From Spirosoma profusum (lineage in GTDB: Bacteria; Bacteroidota; Bacteroidia; Cytophagales; Spirosomataceae), in assembly GCF_014699005.1 (NCBI RefSeq), contig NZ_JACWZY010000007.1, positions 124,001 through 188,000 of the forward strand: a stretch of DNA of 64,000 nucleotides, in the 5' to 3' direction. The translations under genes and the position numbers were made by a program. This document shows positions 8,263 through 16,298 of this stretch, one piece after another. Numbering within the stretch: position 1 is the first letter of the stretch; every line of letters begins with the position of its first letter. The notes under the pieces are model-generated. The model was given only the letters and a program-made list of their open reading frames with translations, searched no databases and was not told the origin of the DNA.

Positions 8263-10341
8263 ATGCGCATTCCCGAGGAAACTGTAGAACGAATCCGTCA
8301 GGCTTCTGATATACTTGAGGTAATCAATGATTTCGTCTCGTTAAAAAAACGAGGAACGAACTATATTGCCTGCTGCCCGTTTCACAACGAGAAATCGCCT
8401 TCGTTCAACGTTAATCCCAGTCGGCAGATTTACAAATGTTTTGGTTGCGGAAAAGCGGGCGATGCCGTGCGTTTTGTGATGGACATTGAGAATATTGGCT
8501 ATGGCGAAGCGCTACGTTATCTGGCTAAAAAGTACGGTGTCGAGATTGAGGAGCAGGAACAAACGCCGGAAGAGTTTCTACGTCAAAATGAGCGCGAAAG
8601 TCTACTTATTGTACTCAATTTCGCCAAAACGTTTTTTCAGGAACTACTTACAGATACGGACGAAGGAAAAAGCATTGGCCTGAGTTATTTCCGGGAGCGA
8701 GGATTCACAAATCCGACTATCGAAGCCTTTGAATTAGGCTATTCACTAGATGCCTGGGACGCTTTACTTCAGGAAGGTCAACGCCGGGGTTATAGCCTTG
8801 ATCTACTTGAAAAAGCGGGCTTGATTCTAACAAAAGAAAGAGAGGGGGGAGGCAACCGCAAAACTTTCGACCGATTTAGAGGGCGGGTCATGTTTCCCAT
8901 CCACAACGTATCGGGCCGGGTTATTGCGTTTGGGGCACGAATCTTAAAGGTCGATAAGAATCAGCCAAAATATCTCAATTCACCCGAAACGGCTGCTTAC
9001 CATAAAAGCCAGGTGCTGTATGGTATTTTCCAGGCGAAGCAAACCATTCGTCAGGAAGATGTTTGCTACCTGACCGAAGGTTATACCGACGTGATATCGT
9101 TGCACCAAGCGGGTATTAAGAACGTAGTGGCCTCATCGGGTACGTCGTTGACAACGGAGCAGATTCGATTGATTTCCCGCTTCACGCCCAACGTAACGAT
9201 TCTCTACGATGGCGATGCGGCTGGTATCAAAGCAGCACTACGTGGTCTGGATATGGTACTAGAAGAAGGACTAAATCTACGATTGTTACTATTGCCCGAT
9301 GGTGAAGATCCGGACAGTTACGTTCATAAAGTTGGGGCGGAAGCGTTTAAAACCTACATCAAGCAGCACTCGCAGGATTTTATCGATTTTAAGGCCAATC
9401 ATTGGCTGGCTGAAGCTGGTGATAATCCTCTCAAAAGAGCGGAGGGTATTTCAGATGTTTGCGCCAGTATCACCAAAATTCCTGATCTGCTCAAACGACA
9501 AACTTTATCACAACGTGTTGCTCAGGTTTTTCATGTTAGTGAGCAATCTGTCATTTCTGAAATAAACCGATTACTACGTAAGCAACAGGAACAGCAGCAT
9601 AAGGATTTAGAACGTCAGCAACGTAACGCAGGTAACAGACAACAATCTTCAAGTAATACTTCAAATTCCCCTAGCCAACCGTCTCTTGATGATATAAATG
9701 CATTACTAGACGGGTTTAGTATAGAAGATACACCGGAAACTGAAATCGAAAATGCGGCTCTCAGCGCCCCAAATATTCCACAAGAAACGCGGCAGCTTGT
9801 CAGAACGCCACTGTCTTATCAGGAGGAAGAATGTATCCGTTTACTAATGAATTATGGAGCAAGAGAGCTAGAACCAGGTATCACAGTTTGTCAATACATT
9901 CTTAGCGAATTACACGAAATAGACTTTCAGACAACGCCATTCAATTTAATACTGACTCTGTTTCGGGAAGCCTATAACCGAGGGGATATTTTAACAACAA
10001 ATGACTTTCTGGATCGACAGAGTATTGATGATACGTTAATTCAGCAACAGGCTATCAACCTGACGACCCCACGATACGAAATCAGTAGCGGGTGGGAAAA
10101 ACATGAGATCTTTGTCCCTTCTGAGGAGGAAATTTCTATTTTAGCCGATTCAGCGTATCGAAATATATTACGTATAAAAAAAATGCTTGCTGAACAGCGT
10201 ATGGCCTCGTTACAGCAGTTGCTGCGTGAGTCGGGTAATCAGACTCCTGAGGAAGCAGATCAGCTTTTAACCGAGTTTATGCATTTCAAACGGATTGATA
10301 TGCATATATCCAATTTGCTGGGTACAGTAATCTCTGCTTAA
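8263..10341 (+). CDS. dnaG: DNA primase
   Basis: 692 residues, a full-length bacterial primase that lays down RNA primers at the replication fork. The CHC2 zinc finger is at about 38-65 (CCPFHNEKSPSF, then CFGCGKAGD). The TOPRIM domain follows, with the catalytic Glu in YLTEGYTDV (about 270) and the DGDAAGIKAA acidic loop (about 318). A Gln/Asn/Ser-rich linker at about 435-490 precedes the C-terminal helicase-binding region. A stem-loop follows the stop. No rpsU or rpoD neighbour is present, unlike in Proteobacteria. Confidence 0.97.
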   Translation: MRIPEETVERIRQASDILEVINDFVSLKKRGTNYIACCPFHNEKSPSFNVNPSRQIYKCFGCGKAGDAVRFVMDIENIGYGEALRYLAKKYGVEIEEQEQTPEEFLRQNERESLLIVLNFAKTFFQELLTDTDEGKSIGLSYFRERGFTNPTIEAFELGYSLDAWDALLQEGQRRGYSLDLLEKAGLILTKEREGGGNRKTFDRFRGRVMFPIHNVSGRVIAFGARILKVDKNQPKYLNSPETAAYHKSQVLYGIFQAKQTIRQEDVCYLTEGYTDVISLHQAGIKNVVASSGTSLTTEQIRLISRFTPNVTILYDGDAAGIKAALRGLDMVLEEGLNLRLLLLPDGEDPDSYVHKVGAEAFKTYIKQHSQDFIDFKANHWLAEAGDNPLKRAEGISDVCASITKIPDLLKRQTLSQRVAQVFHVSEQSVISEINRLLRKQQEQQHKDLERQQRNAGNRQQSSSNTSNSPSQPSLDDINALLDGFSIEDTPETEIENAALSAPNIPQETRQLVRTPLSYQEEECIRLLMNYGARELEPGITVCQYILSELHEIDFQTTPFNLILTLFREAYNRGDILTTNDFLDRQSIDDTLIQQQAINLTTPRYEISSGWEKHEIFVPSEEEISILADSAYRNILRIKKMLAEQRMASLQQLLRESGNQTPEEADQLLTEFMHFKRIDMHISNLLGTVISA

Positions 10342-10369
10342 AGTAATACTTTAAGTATAAGCTATAAAA

Positions 10370-10400
10370 AAGCCCCAGTCTGAGAGTCAGACAAGGGCTT
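10370..10400. terminator. dnaG terminator
   Basis: AAGCCCCAGTCTGA (10370-10383) pairs with TCAGACAAGGGCTT (10387-10400) around a 3-nt loop with two central mismatches. An A run lies before it and a short T-rich stretch after, so it can serve dnaG and the convergent gene starting at 10805. Confidence 0.65.
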
Positions 10401-10427
10401 ACCTTTATCAATAGGGACGGTTGAACA

Positions 10428-10805
10428 CTATGCTTGCGCTACCGTAGAGATCGTAATCAATTCGGCATCGATTTCACGGCTCATCTCGCGCAGTAATATT
10501 GCATGTGAGCGAAGTTGGCCAGGTTTTGATGGAAGTGCTGAGCGACCAGATTGCTGGTTACCCATATCGAGGAACAATGTCATTAAAACATCGCCCATAT
10601 GCTGACGCAAATCCATTAATTTACGCAAATGGGCACGGTTTGCACTAGACTGCCGACGTGTGGCGCCTTGTAGACTACCAATTACCCGAGTTAGTTTAGC
10701 ATAACGAGCGTGGAATGCATCAGTAGCTGTTGCCCATTCCAGAATCATTTTTTCCATTTCGGATGGTGTAGCTTCGTAGTTAGATGACTTATTATCCTGA
10801 TTCAT
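10428..10805 (-). CDS. Hypothetical helical protein, 125 aa
   Basis: No family recognised. The 125 residues are almost entirely predicted helix, with no signal peptide or membrane segment. A hydrophobic heptad-like core runs from MEKMILEWATATDAFHARYA to MGDVLMTLFLDMG, suggesting a small cytoplasmic helical bundle. It begins the TACGT-poor regulatory island, is convergent with dnaG, and has its upstream region facing the LuxR-type regulator, so the two may share control sites (10897-10960). The reading frame is convincing from codon use and its clean ends; the function is unknown. Confidence 0.7.
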   Translation of the reverse strand: MNQDNKSSNYEATPSEMEKMILEWATATDAFHARYAKLTRVIGSLQGATRRQSSANRAHLRKLMDLRQHMGDVLMTLFLDMGNQQSGRSALPSKPGQLRSHAILLREMSREIDAELITISTVAQA

Positions 10806-10896
10806 TGCCTTCGCTGATAAAAATTTTTAATTCTTTTTTTTCGCTTTGATGAATCAAATATATTCTCTCAAAATACCTTAAATCAAGTCCTTTTGC

Positions 10897-10960
10897 GTGA
10901 AATCACCATTTCACCGGATGAAATCACCAAAAACACCCAGCCGATCTGTATGAAATCACA
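10897..10960. promoter_or_regulatory. Phased TGAAATCAC iterons between divergent genes
   Basis: Three direct copies of TGAAATCAC start at 10898, 10919 and 10951, spaced 21 and 32 nt, i.e. close to two and three helical turns. The first also forms a perfect dyad, GTGAAAT-CACC-ATTTCAC (10897-10914). The array lies in the 241-nt space between the divergent hypothetical gene (10805) and the LuxR-type regulator (11047). Copies on one face of the helix are typical of a cooperative regulator site; the binding protein is not known. Confidence 0.6.
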
Positions 10961-11046
10961 CCGGGAATTAATGATTTTCTTGAACTGTTGTTAACAAACA
11001 TAAAATATGTGTGTTATCTTCAATCTCCCATAAGTGTAAGACAGTC

Positions 11047-11742
11047 ATGAATAATTCAACTATTAGCCAGGAGGCTAATAAAAAATTCGCCATTCGTAGG
11101 CGTGATTTTTCGATTCTCGTTGCACAATCAGAACTCTTTACTTGTGAGGTGCTAAGCCAGCTTCTCAAAGAACAGGGGTATAACGTAGTTGGGCGAGCAG
11201 TCGAAATGGAAGATACGCTCCAGCAGATTAGAGTAAAACGCCCTCAGTGTGTAATTCTGGAATCTGAAATTTCAGGCCAGCGCGGCTTTGAAATTGTTCA
11301 GGAAATGAGGCAGGCAAATCCGCAGACAAAATTCATACTTTATACTAGTAAACCCGACCTGCGGATTGTTGCAAATGCAATGCAAATGGGTTTCTATGGA
11401 TTCCTATATGCATCGGATGGATTAGATGAATTATATCGCTGTTTTCAGACCGTCAGTGATGGTGGGTGTTATTACAGTAATGGCTTTATGAATTTACTCC
11501 GAAATTATGGAGTAGAAGTTATGGCTGAACAAACCCGGAAAGAGTTAAATCGACTCACTGAACGGGAAAGAGAAGTACTGCGTATGATTGCCTATGGTCA
11601 TACAGCTACTGAAATTGCAGAAGTCCTGGGTATCAGTTATCGAACGGCTGTTAATCACAAAACACACATTGCCCGAAAACTAGAATTAAGCAGCTGCCGG
11701 CAACTACCCCGATACGGTATTGCTGTAAAAAATTATCTCTAA
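11047..11742 (+). CDS. LuxR/NarL-type response regulator with a degenerate receiver
   Basis: 231 residues from ATG 11047; an in-frame upstream start at 11011 is less likely. The N-terminal half has the NarL receiver fold, and the C-terminal LuxR helix-turn-helix is intact (LTEREREVLRMIAYGHTATE, then a recognition helix near GISYRTAVNHK). The receiver lacks the phosphorylation site: the acceptor Asp is Glu72 (CVILESEI), the N-terminal acidic pair is replaced (ILVAQSELF) and the conserved Lys is absent (GFYGFLYAS). It is probably phosphorylation-independent or constitutively active. Phased repeats lie upstream. It is convergent with the LytTR gene across 6 nt. Confidence 0.88.
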   Translation: MNNSTISQEANKKFAIRRRDFSILVAQSELFTCEVLSQLLKEQGYNVVGRAVEMEDTLQQIRVKRPQCVILESEISGQRGFEIVQEMRQANPQTKFILYTSKPDLRIVANAMQMGFYGFLYASDGLDELYRCFQTVSDGGCYYSNGFMNLLRNYGVEVMAEQTRKELNRLTEREREVLRMIAYGHTATEIAEVLGISYRTAVNHKTHIARKLELSSCRQLPRYGIAVKNYL

Positions 11743-11748
11743 AAATTG

Positions 11749-12771
11749 TCAGTTTAAGTGGGGTGAGGCATATAGGGCATCGGATGCCCTATCAGGAGGG
11801 GAAGTTTTCTGTAACCATTCCCGGAATTCCTGCATCCGAGCGCGAGGAACTACAATCTCGTATCGCCCGGGAGTATTGAGTCGGACAATATATTTTCCAT
11901 TCTCCCAATAAGCATAATTCAATACTGCATCCCTGTTTACGATATAATCACGTTTTATGCGGAAAAATTGATTTGGATCTAACTCTGTTTCCAAATCATT
12001 AAGCGTTTTAACGACCATATATCGGCCCTTTGGCAATTCGGCATAATAAAATCTGTCTTCAATTGTGAAAAAATAAGCGTCGTTTACCGGAAAATCTAAT
12101 TCACCGAAGGTATTTTTACCTTTTAAATGAGCTAGGTAGGTTGTTGTAGATTCGACTGGCTTCGGCGTGAAAATTGTCGATAAAGCAAGTGCTTTTTGCG
12201 ACGCTTCTGCGGCTTCTGCCTCTGCTTTTTCCTGAGCCTGTTTTCGTTGTTGCAGGAAATCTTTGAGAAGTGAAATATTAAGAGCAATATATCCAATTAA
12301 AATAATTGGAAATATGTATTGAAAATATGTTCTCCACGAATAAGTATGGAGAATGTAATCTTGTATATAATTATTAAGTGTGTAAGCTGGAAATTGTTCT
12401 AAAAAGAAACGAACAGTCTGTGTTATTGGATTAAACACTAAAAAAGACAGCGAAATAACTGGCAGGAATTTTAATTCATAATGTCCAATAGAGGGCCAGT
12501 CATTCTTAACAGAGTTAATACCTCTAAACTTGTGATAATAATCAATTAAAGTAACGGTAATATACACTGATATTGATTCAGGAATAACCATAGACCGTAG
12601 AAACCTACCTACGTAAAACAAAATTCCGCCTGCATTTTCAACTTTAAGTATTTTGCTAGCATAAGCTGCAGACCATGAAACAGCCTCAAATATGATCACA
12701 ATGCATAGCATCATGATCAAGCTATTTACGGGTTTGCGTAAGAAGTCTCGAGTGAGTCGAATTTCCCTCAT
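11749..12771 (-). CDS. Membrane-anchored LytTR-domain transcription regulator
   Basis: 340 residues. Four hydrophobic segments (about 15-35, 48-70, 98-120 and 150-172) are followed by a charged coiled-coil linker (LLKDFLQQRKQAQEKAEAEA, about 170-190) and a C-terminal LytTR DNA-binding domain (about 210-320, with FFRIKRDYIVNRDAV). LytTR proteins often control peptide production or quorum sensing, and membrane-bound versions can sense a signal directly with no kinase. It is divergent from the small peptide gene at 12956 across 184 nt, which makes that peptide operon a likely target and the peptide a possible ligand; that link is inference. Confidence 0.85.
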   Translation of the reverse strand: MREIRLTRDFLRKPVNSLIMMLCIVIIFEAVSWSAAYASKILKVENAGGILFYVGRFLRSMVIPESISVYITVTLIDYYHKFRGINSVKNDWPSIGHYELKFLPVISLSFLVFNPITQTVRFFLEQFPAYTLNNYIQDYILHTYSWRTYFQYIFPIILIGYIALNISLLKDFLQQRKQAQEKAEAEAAEASQKALALSTIFTPKPVESTTTYLAHLKGKNTFGELDFPVNDAYFFTIEDRFYYAELPKGRYMVVKTLNDLETELDPNQFFRIKRDYIVNRDAVLNYAYWENGKYIVRLNTPGRYEIVVPRARMQEFREWLQKTSPPDRASDALYASPHLN

Positions 12772-12785
12772 GCTGTCACCTTATT

Positions 12786-12793
12786 CAAAACTA
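12786..12793 (-). promoter_or_regulatory. -7 element of the LytTR gene
   Basis: On the minus strand TAGTTTTG fits TAnnTTTG, 14 nt before the LytTR ATG. No clear -33 box at the usual spacing. Confidence 0.4.
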
Positions 12794-12851
12794 CCCCCAA
12801 TATAGTAGTAATATTTAACTAATGCTAACCTACAATTGTGACTTTTTAATG

Positions 12852-12883
12852 ATTGATGCCCGTTTATAGGGCTGGTAGCTTTG
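12852..12883 (+). promoter_or_regulatory. Promoter of the peptide-acyltransferase operon
   Basis: ATTG, 20 nt, TAGCTTTG: an exact -7 box and three of four -33 bases at the canonical spacing. It gives a leader of roughly 65 nt before the peptide ATG and supports the small reading frame being a real gene. Confidence 0.7.
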
Positions 12884-12955
12884 TAGTATAAAAAAAGAGC
12901 AATAACCGTGCTGAATATTCAGCTTCGGAAATGATCTAAAAAACTACAAATCCCC

Positions 12956-13126
12956 ATGAAAAAACAATTTAGCATTAAGCCAGTTCAAGTTCTCAAAAGT
13001 GTTTCCAAAACTGTTACCAAAGTTGAATCTAACAACGTATTACGTTTTGTATTAGCCGCAAGTGGATGTTGTGCCGATATGGGATATACCTTTACCGGTC
13101 AGTCAAAACCTGTGTTCTCGCTTTAA
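12956..13126 (+). CDS. 56-aa peptide, candidate RiPP/signal precursor
   Basis: A short gene, ATG 12956 to TAA 13126. The N-terminal part is basic and amphipathic (MKKQFSIKPVQVLKSVSKTV), followed by a hydrophobic LRFVLAASG and a Cys-Cys-containing tail (CCADMGYTFTGQSKPVFSL). This is a leader-plus-core layout typical of ribosomally made, modified peptides. A good promoter lies 72 nt upstream, and the acyltransferase-like gene follows after 13 nt, so they form one operon. No transporter or protease gene is adjacent. The reading frame is well supported by context; modification and export are inferred. Confidence 0.6.
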   Translation: MKKQFSIKPVQVLKSVSKTVTKVESNNVLRFVLAASGCCADMGYTFTGQSKPVFSL

Positions 13127-13139
13127 AATCCGCATCTCC

Positions 13140-14252
13140 ATGGTAACGACACGCCATCTCTATAACCAGGAACTGGCTCGCTGTCGCGAACATTTCGAGC
13201 AAATAGACCTGCAGAAGGAACGGGGGTATTTGATGAAATTCACTACGTTCTCAGCAAATGTAGAAAATCTTATCCCGTCCATACCGAGACATAAACACGA
13301 AGCGCTGTTCAGAAAGTTACTCCTTAATCAGGTTTTTACAACTTTTGATCAGCAATGTTTAACGGCTGGTGATTTGGTTAAGTTACGTGGAGATAGTAGC
13401 GCATTTAAGAATAACAGTAACAAAATTTATTGTACGTACCACCTTGGCTCATACCGCCTTTTAACTAGTTTACTCTTCAGAAATGGAGTTGACTGCGTGC
13501 TTCTGGTAGGTAGTAATATGAGCCGCAGCCAAGGTGGCGATATGACCGAACATATCGATGCACTACGTAAGAAACATGGCTTAACAAACGTATTTCGGAT
13601 TGTAGAAACCGGGAGTCCTACGGCTGGTTTAACTGTTCTGCGTGAACTCAAAGCTGGCCGATCCCTGATTGTATATGTAGATGGAAGCCCCGAAACTGCC
13701 CCAGAAGAAGGCGAAGCAGACCAATTTCTATCTGTGCGTTTTGGGAGTAGAAAGATATTGACTCGCAAAGGTGTCGGGTATTTATCGCACGCTTCGGGCG
13801 TTCCTATTGTACCCGTTGTTAGTTACCGACAACCGGATCTGACGAATGTATTGCACAGCCTTAAGGCTATTCGTCCTATTGCTCATAGTGATCGGGAAAT
13901 GTTTTGCCGGGAGGCTCTGCAACAACTTTATGACGCCTTCTGGCCTTTCTTGAATAGGTATCCAGAGCAATGGGAAGGATGGACTTACATTCATTCGTTT
14001 CTGGAGCCAGAAGCACCCAAGCATACCTATTTCAAGCCTAATTTAAAGCAATTGGTATTTAACGAAAGTCGTTATACACTTTGTGATTTGGAACAGGCCC
14101 CTATTTTATTCGACCGTAGGTTATATCAGACTTATGAAATTACCGAAGATTTGCGCGATCTCTTACTAAATTTAAAGACGGTCGATTCAGTTGAAGAAGT
14201 AGTTGGTCGAGAAATGTTCACAGAATTGATGGAAATGGAGATTATCCATTAA
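13140..14252 (+). CDS. Acyltransferase-like (LPLAT fold) protein with an RRE-like C-terminus
   Basis: 370 residues from ATG 13140; an in-frame GTG at 13062 lies inside the peptide gene and is rejected. The middle resembles LpxL/PatA-type acyltransferases: YHLGSYRLL (about 100-108) at the HxxxxD/E site, and the later FGSRKILTRKGVGYLSHASG and VPIVPV strand. The acidic residue of HxxxxD/E is Arg106 here, so chemistry may be altered or lost. The last 60 residues (ILFDRRLYQTYEITEDLRDL, then DSVEEVV and FTELMEMEII) look like a PqqD-type winged-helix RiPP recognition element. Coupled to the peptide gene, it could bind the leader and modify the peptide. The fold is fairly likely, the RRE tentative. 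Confidence 0.65.
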   Translation: MVTTRHLYNQELARCREHFEQIDLQKERGYLMKFTTFSANVENLIPSIPRHKHEALFRKLLLNQVFTTFDQQCLTAGDLVKLRGDSSAFKNNSNKIYCTYHLGSYRLLTSLLFRNGVDCVLLVGSNMSRSQGGDMTEHIDALRKKHGLTNVFRIVETGSPTAGLTVLRELKAGRSLIVYVDGSPETAPEEGEADQFLSVRFGSRKILTRKGVGYLSHASGVPIVPVVSYRQPDLTNVLHSLKAIRPIAHSDREMFCREALQQLYDAFWPFLNRYPEQWEGWTYIHSFLEPEAPKHTYFKPNLKQLVFNESRYTLCDLEQAPILFDRRLYQTYEITEDLRDLLLNLKTVDSVEEVVGREMFTELMEMEIIH

Positions 14253-14268
14253 GTTGTAATATATCTTT

Positions 14269-14321
14269 ATAAAGTGCAGAAGCCGAATTGGTATAATACA
14301 GATTCGGCTTCTGCACTTTAT
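14269..14321. terminator. Bidirectional terminator, 20-bp perfect stem
   Basis: Arms 14269-14288 and 14302-14321 are perfectly complementary over 20 bp (ATAAAGTGCAGAAGCCGAAT and its complement) with a 13-nt loop. It lies between the convergent acyltransferase-like gene and rng. Confidence 0.85.
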
Positions 14322-14349
14322 ATTAAAGTATAGTAAAATTTTACTATGT

Positions 14350-15912
14350 CTAAGTATTATTACTAACCTCGATTTCCTCTCCTGACTTGTTAAAAAACTT
14401 AAAGTTAACTATTCCTAGCGAACTATCCTTCACTAATTTAACCCAGGTCATATATTTCACAAACCATTGCATCTGTTTTGAGTAAAAACCCTTAGAGTAA
14501 TACGCATAAAGAAATGGGTGCATCGAAATTGAAATACCGCGCTCGTTTTGCTTAGTGAGAATATAATCTAAGTTATTTTCGATTACATCAGTCACTAATA
14601 CGCTCGCCTGAATAGTACCTGTTCCACCACAAGTAGGGCAAACTTCGCGGGTTACTACGTTCATTTCAGGCCGTACACGCTGCCGGGTGATCTGCATCAG
14701 CCCAAATTTCGTAAGCGGCAGTATTGTGAATTTTGACCGTTCAGGCTTCATTTCATCGCGCATGATGTCCTGCAAGAGCTTTTTATTTTCTGCTTTCTTC
14801 ATGTCGATGAAATCAACGACGATAATTCCGCCCATATCGCGGAGCCGAAGTTGCCGGGCAATCTCTTTAGCTGCTTCCCGGTTTACGCTAATGGCAGTAG
14901 CCTCTTGATCTTCCTCCGAATTAGACTTGTTACCGCTATTTACGTCAATAACGTGCAGGGCTTCGGTGTGCTCAATAATTAAATAACCACCCCCTGGCAG
15001 GCTTACTGAGCGACCAAACAGTGATTTAAGCTGTTTTTCAAGACCAAGTGCTTCAAATACCTTTGTTTTGCCTGTATAAAGTTTTACGATTTTTTCCTTG
15101 TCAGGGGCAATCGTATGAATATAATTACGTATTTCATCAAACGATTCTCTGGTATCGACCGTAATACTTTCAAATGACTCATTGAGCATATCCCGAAGGA
15201 TGGATGAAGCTCGGTTCATCTCGCCAAAAACGCGATCACGTGGCTTAGCGTCTGCCAGAGTTTTAATAGCCTGGTCCCATTTAGCAAGCGAATGTTGCAG
15301 GTCACGGTCAAGCTCTTCGACATCTTTATCTTGAGCAACTGTACGTACAATAACACCGAAATTCTGGGGCTTCAATGACGACATGAGCCGCATAAGCCGC
15401 GATCGTTCGGCCCGGTCAGTGATTTTTTTAGAAAGGTTGACGCCATCTGAAAATGGCACAAGGACCAGATAGCGGCCCGCAATGGAAATATCACAGGAAA
15501 GGCGTGGACCTTTAGTCGAGATAGGCTCTTTAACCACCTGAACCAGAATAGGCGCATTTTTAGTCAGCACCTTATCAATTTTACCGATTTTCTCGATAAC
15601 TGGCTCCAGCTTCATGCCGTTCAAACGACCCGTTGTGACGCGTTTTGCGACCACGTCCTTAACCAGTTTATTGAGCGAATTTATGTTTGGCCCTAAGTCC
15701 TGGTAGTGTAGAAATCCATCTTTCTCATGACCTACATCCACAAAAGCAGCGTTAAGGCCCGATGATAATTTCTTAACTGTTCCTAAGTAAAGATCGCCAA
15801 CAGTAAAACTGCTGTCTAATTCCTCCTCGTGATACTCCAGCAGTCTCTTATTCTGCAAGAGCGCAATCCGATCACCTTTCTGAGTCGAACTGATAACTAA
15901 TTCATTACTCAC
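14350..15912 (-). CDS. rng: Ribonuclease G/E family endoribonuclease
   Basis: 520 residues from a GTG start; the N-terminus MSNELVISSTQKGDRIALLQ is the usual one for this family in the phylum. An S1 RNA-binding region (about 35-125) is followed by the RNase H-like catalytic part, with the metal-binding aspartates in IDVNSGN (about 322) and VDFIDM (about 364) and the zinc-link CPTCGGTG (about 420). It processes 5S/16S rRNA precursors and begins mRNA decay. It lacks the long C-terminal degradosome scaffold of RNase E. HU lies upstream on the same strand, an arrangement commonly seen in this phylum. Confidence 0.95.
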   Translation of the reverse strand: MSNELVISSTQKGDRIALLQNKRLLEYHEEELDSSFTVGDLYLGTVKKLSSGLNAAFVDVGHEKDGFLHYQDLGPNINSLNKLVKDVVAKRVTTGRLNGMKLEPVIEKIGKIDKVLTKNAPILVQVVKEPISTKGPRLSCDISIAGRYLVLVPFSDGVNLSKKITDRAERSRLMRLMSSLKPQNFGVIVRTVAQDKDVEELDRDLQHSLAKWDQAIKTLADAKPRDRVFGEMNRASSILRDMLNESFESITVDTRESFDEIRNYIHTIAPDKEKIVKLYTGKTKVFEALGLEKQLKSLFGRSVSLPGGGYLIIEHTEALHVIDVNSGNKSNSEEDQEATAISVNREAAKEIARQLRLRDMGGIIVVDFIDMKKAENKKLLQDIMRDEMKPERSKFTILPLTKFGLMQITRQRVRPEMNVVTREVCPTCGGTGTIQASVLVTDVIENNLDYILTKQNERGISISMHPFLYAYYSKGFYSKQMQWFVKYMTWVKLVKDSSLGIVNFKFFNKSGEEIEVSNNT

Positions 15913-16004
15913 AAGATGAATTTACGGTTAGAATGGCTATGTTAAAAAAAAAGCCACGTACGGGCTTTACAGACCGGCACGGGCTTCCCTAAAAATAGTT
16001 TCAG

Positions 16005-16047
16005 GTTCCAGATTTCAGGTTAAATATTAAACTTGAAACCTGGAACA
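16005..16047. repeat. Imperfect inverted repeat
   Basis: GTTCCAGATTTCAGGTT pairs with AACTTGAAACCTGGAAC around a short AT-rich loop with two mismatches. It lies between the small basic protein gene and rng, so it may act as an attenuator or terminator for the former. Confidence 0.45.
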
Positions 16048-16052
16048 TTAAA

Positions 16053-16142
16053 CTACTTTTTCTTATGCCGGTTTTTTCTGAGCCGTTTCTTCCGCTTATG
16101 AGTTGCAATCTTGTGCCGTTTCCGTTTCTTTCCGCAAGGCAT
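16053..16142 (-). CDS. 29-aa highly basic ribosome-associated protein (AURKAIP1/COX24-like)
   Basis: A tiny gene, ATG 16142 to TAG 16053, encoding MPCGKKRKRHKIATHKRKKR followed by LRKNRHKKK. Nineteen of 29 residues are Lys, Arg or His. I recognise it as the short conserved Bacteroidota protein annotated as AURKAIP1/COX24-domain, related to mitochondrial mS38; the F. johnsoniae ribosome structure reported a small extra protein of this kind, which I recall as bL38. It sits between the TPR gene and rng, fitting a translation or rRNA context. Too short for routine gene calling, but the sequence is near-identical to what is known in the phylum. Confidence 0.85.
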   Translation of the reverse strand: MPCGKKRKRHKIATHKRKKRLRKNRHKKK

Positions 16143-16298
16143 AGTCAAAAAATGTTTTAATGGTTGAAATACATGTCGGCCAGCCAATCGACAAAGCCCT
16201 AAAAATATTATAAAATTGAAGAGTTGTAAAGTTGTAAGGTTATAAAGTCAATCCGAACGAACAAATTAGGTAACTCTACAACTATAAAACTGTATAAC

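Noticed and set aside
8160..8304. Small open frame with a hydrophobic start before dnaG
   Set aside because: It runs into dnaG out of frame, contains the dnaG -7 box and has no sign of conservation.
13062..13139. Upstream GTG start for the acyltransferase-like gene
   Set aside because: It overlaps the peptide gene; ATG 13140 gives a normal N-terminus and 13-nt spacing.
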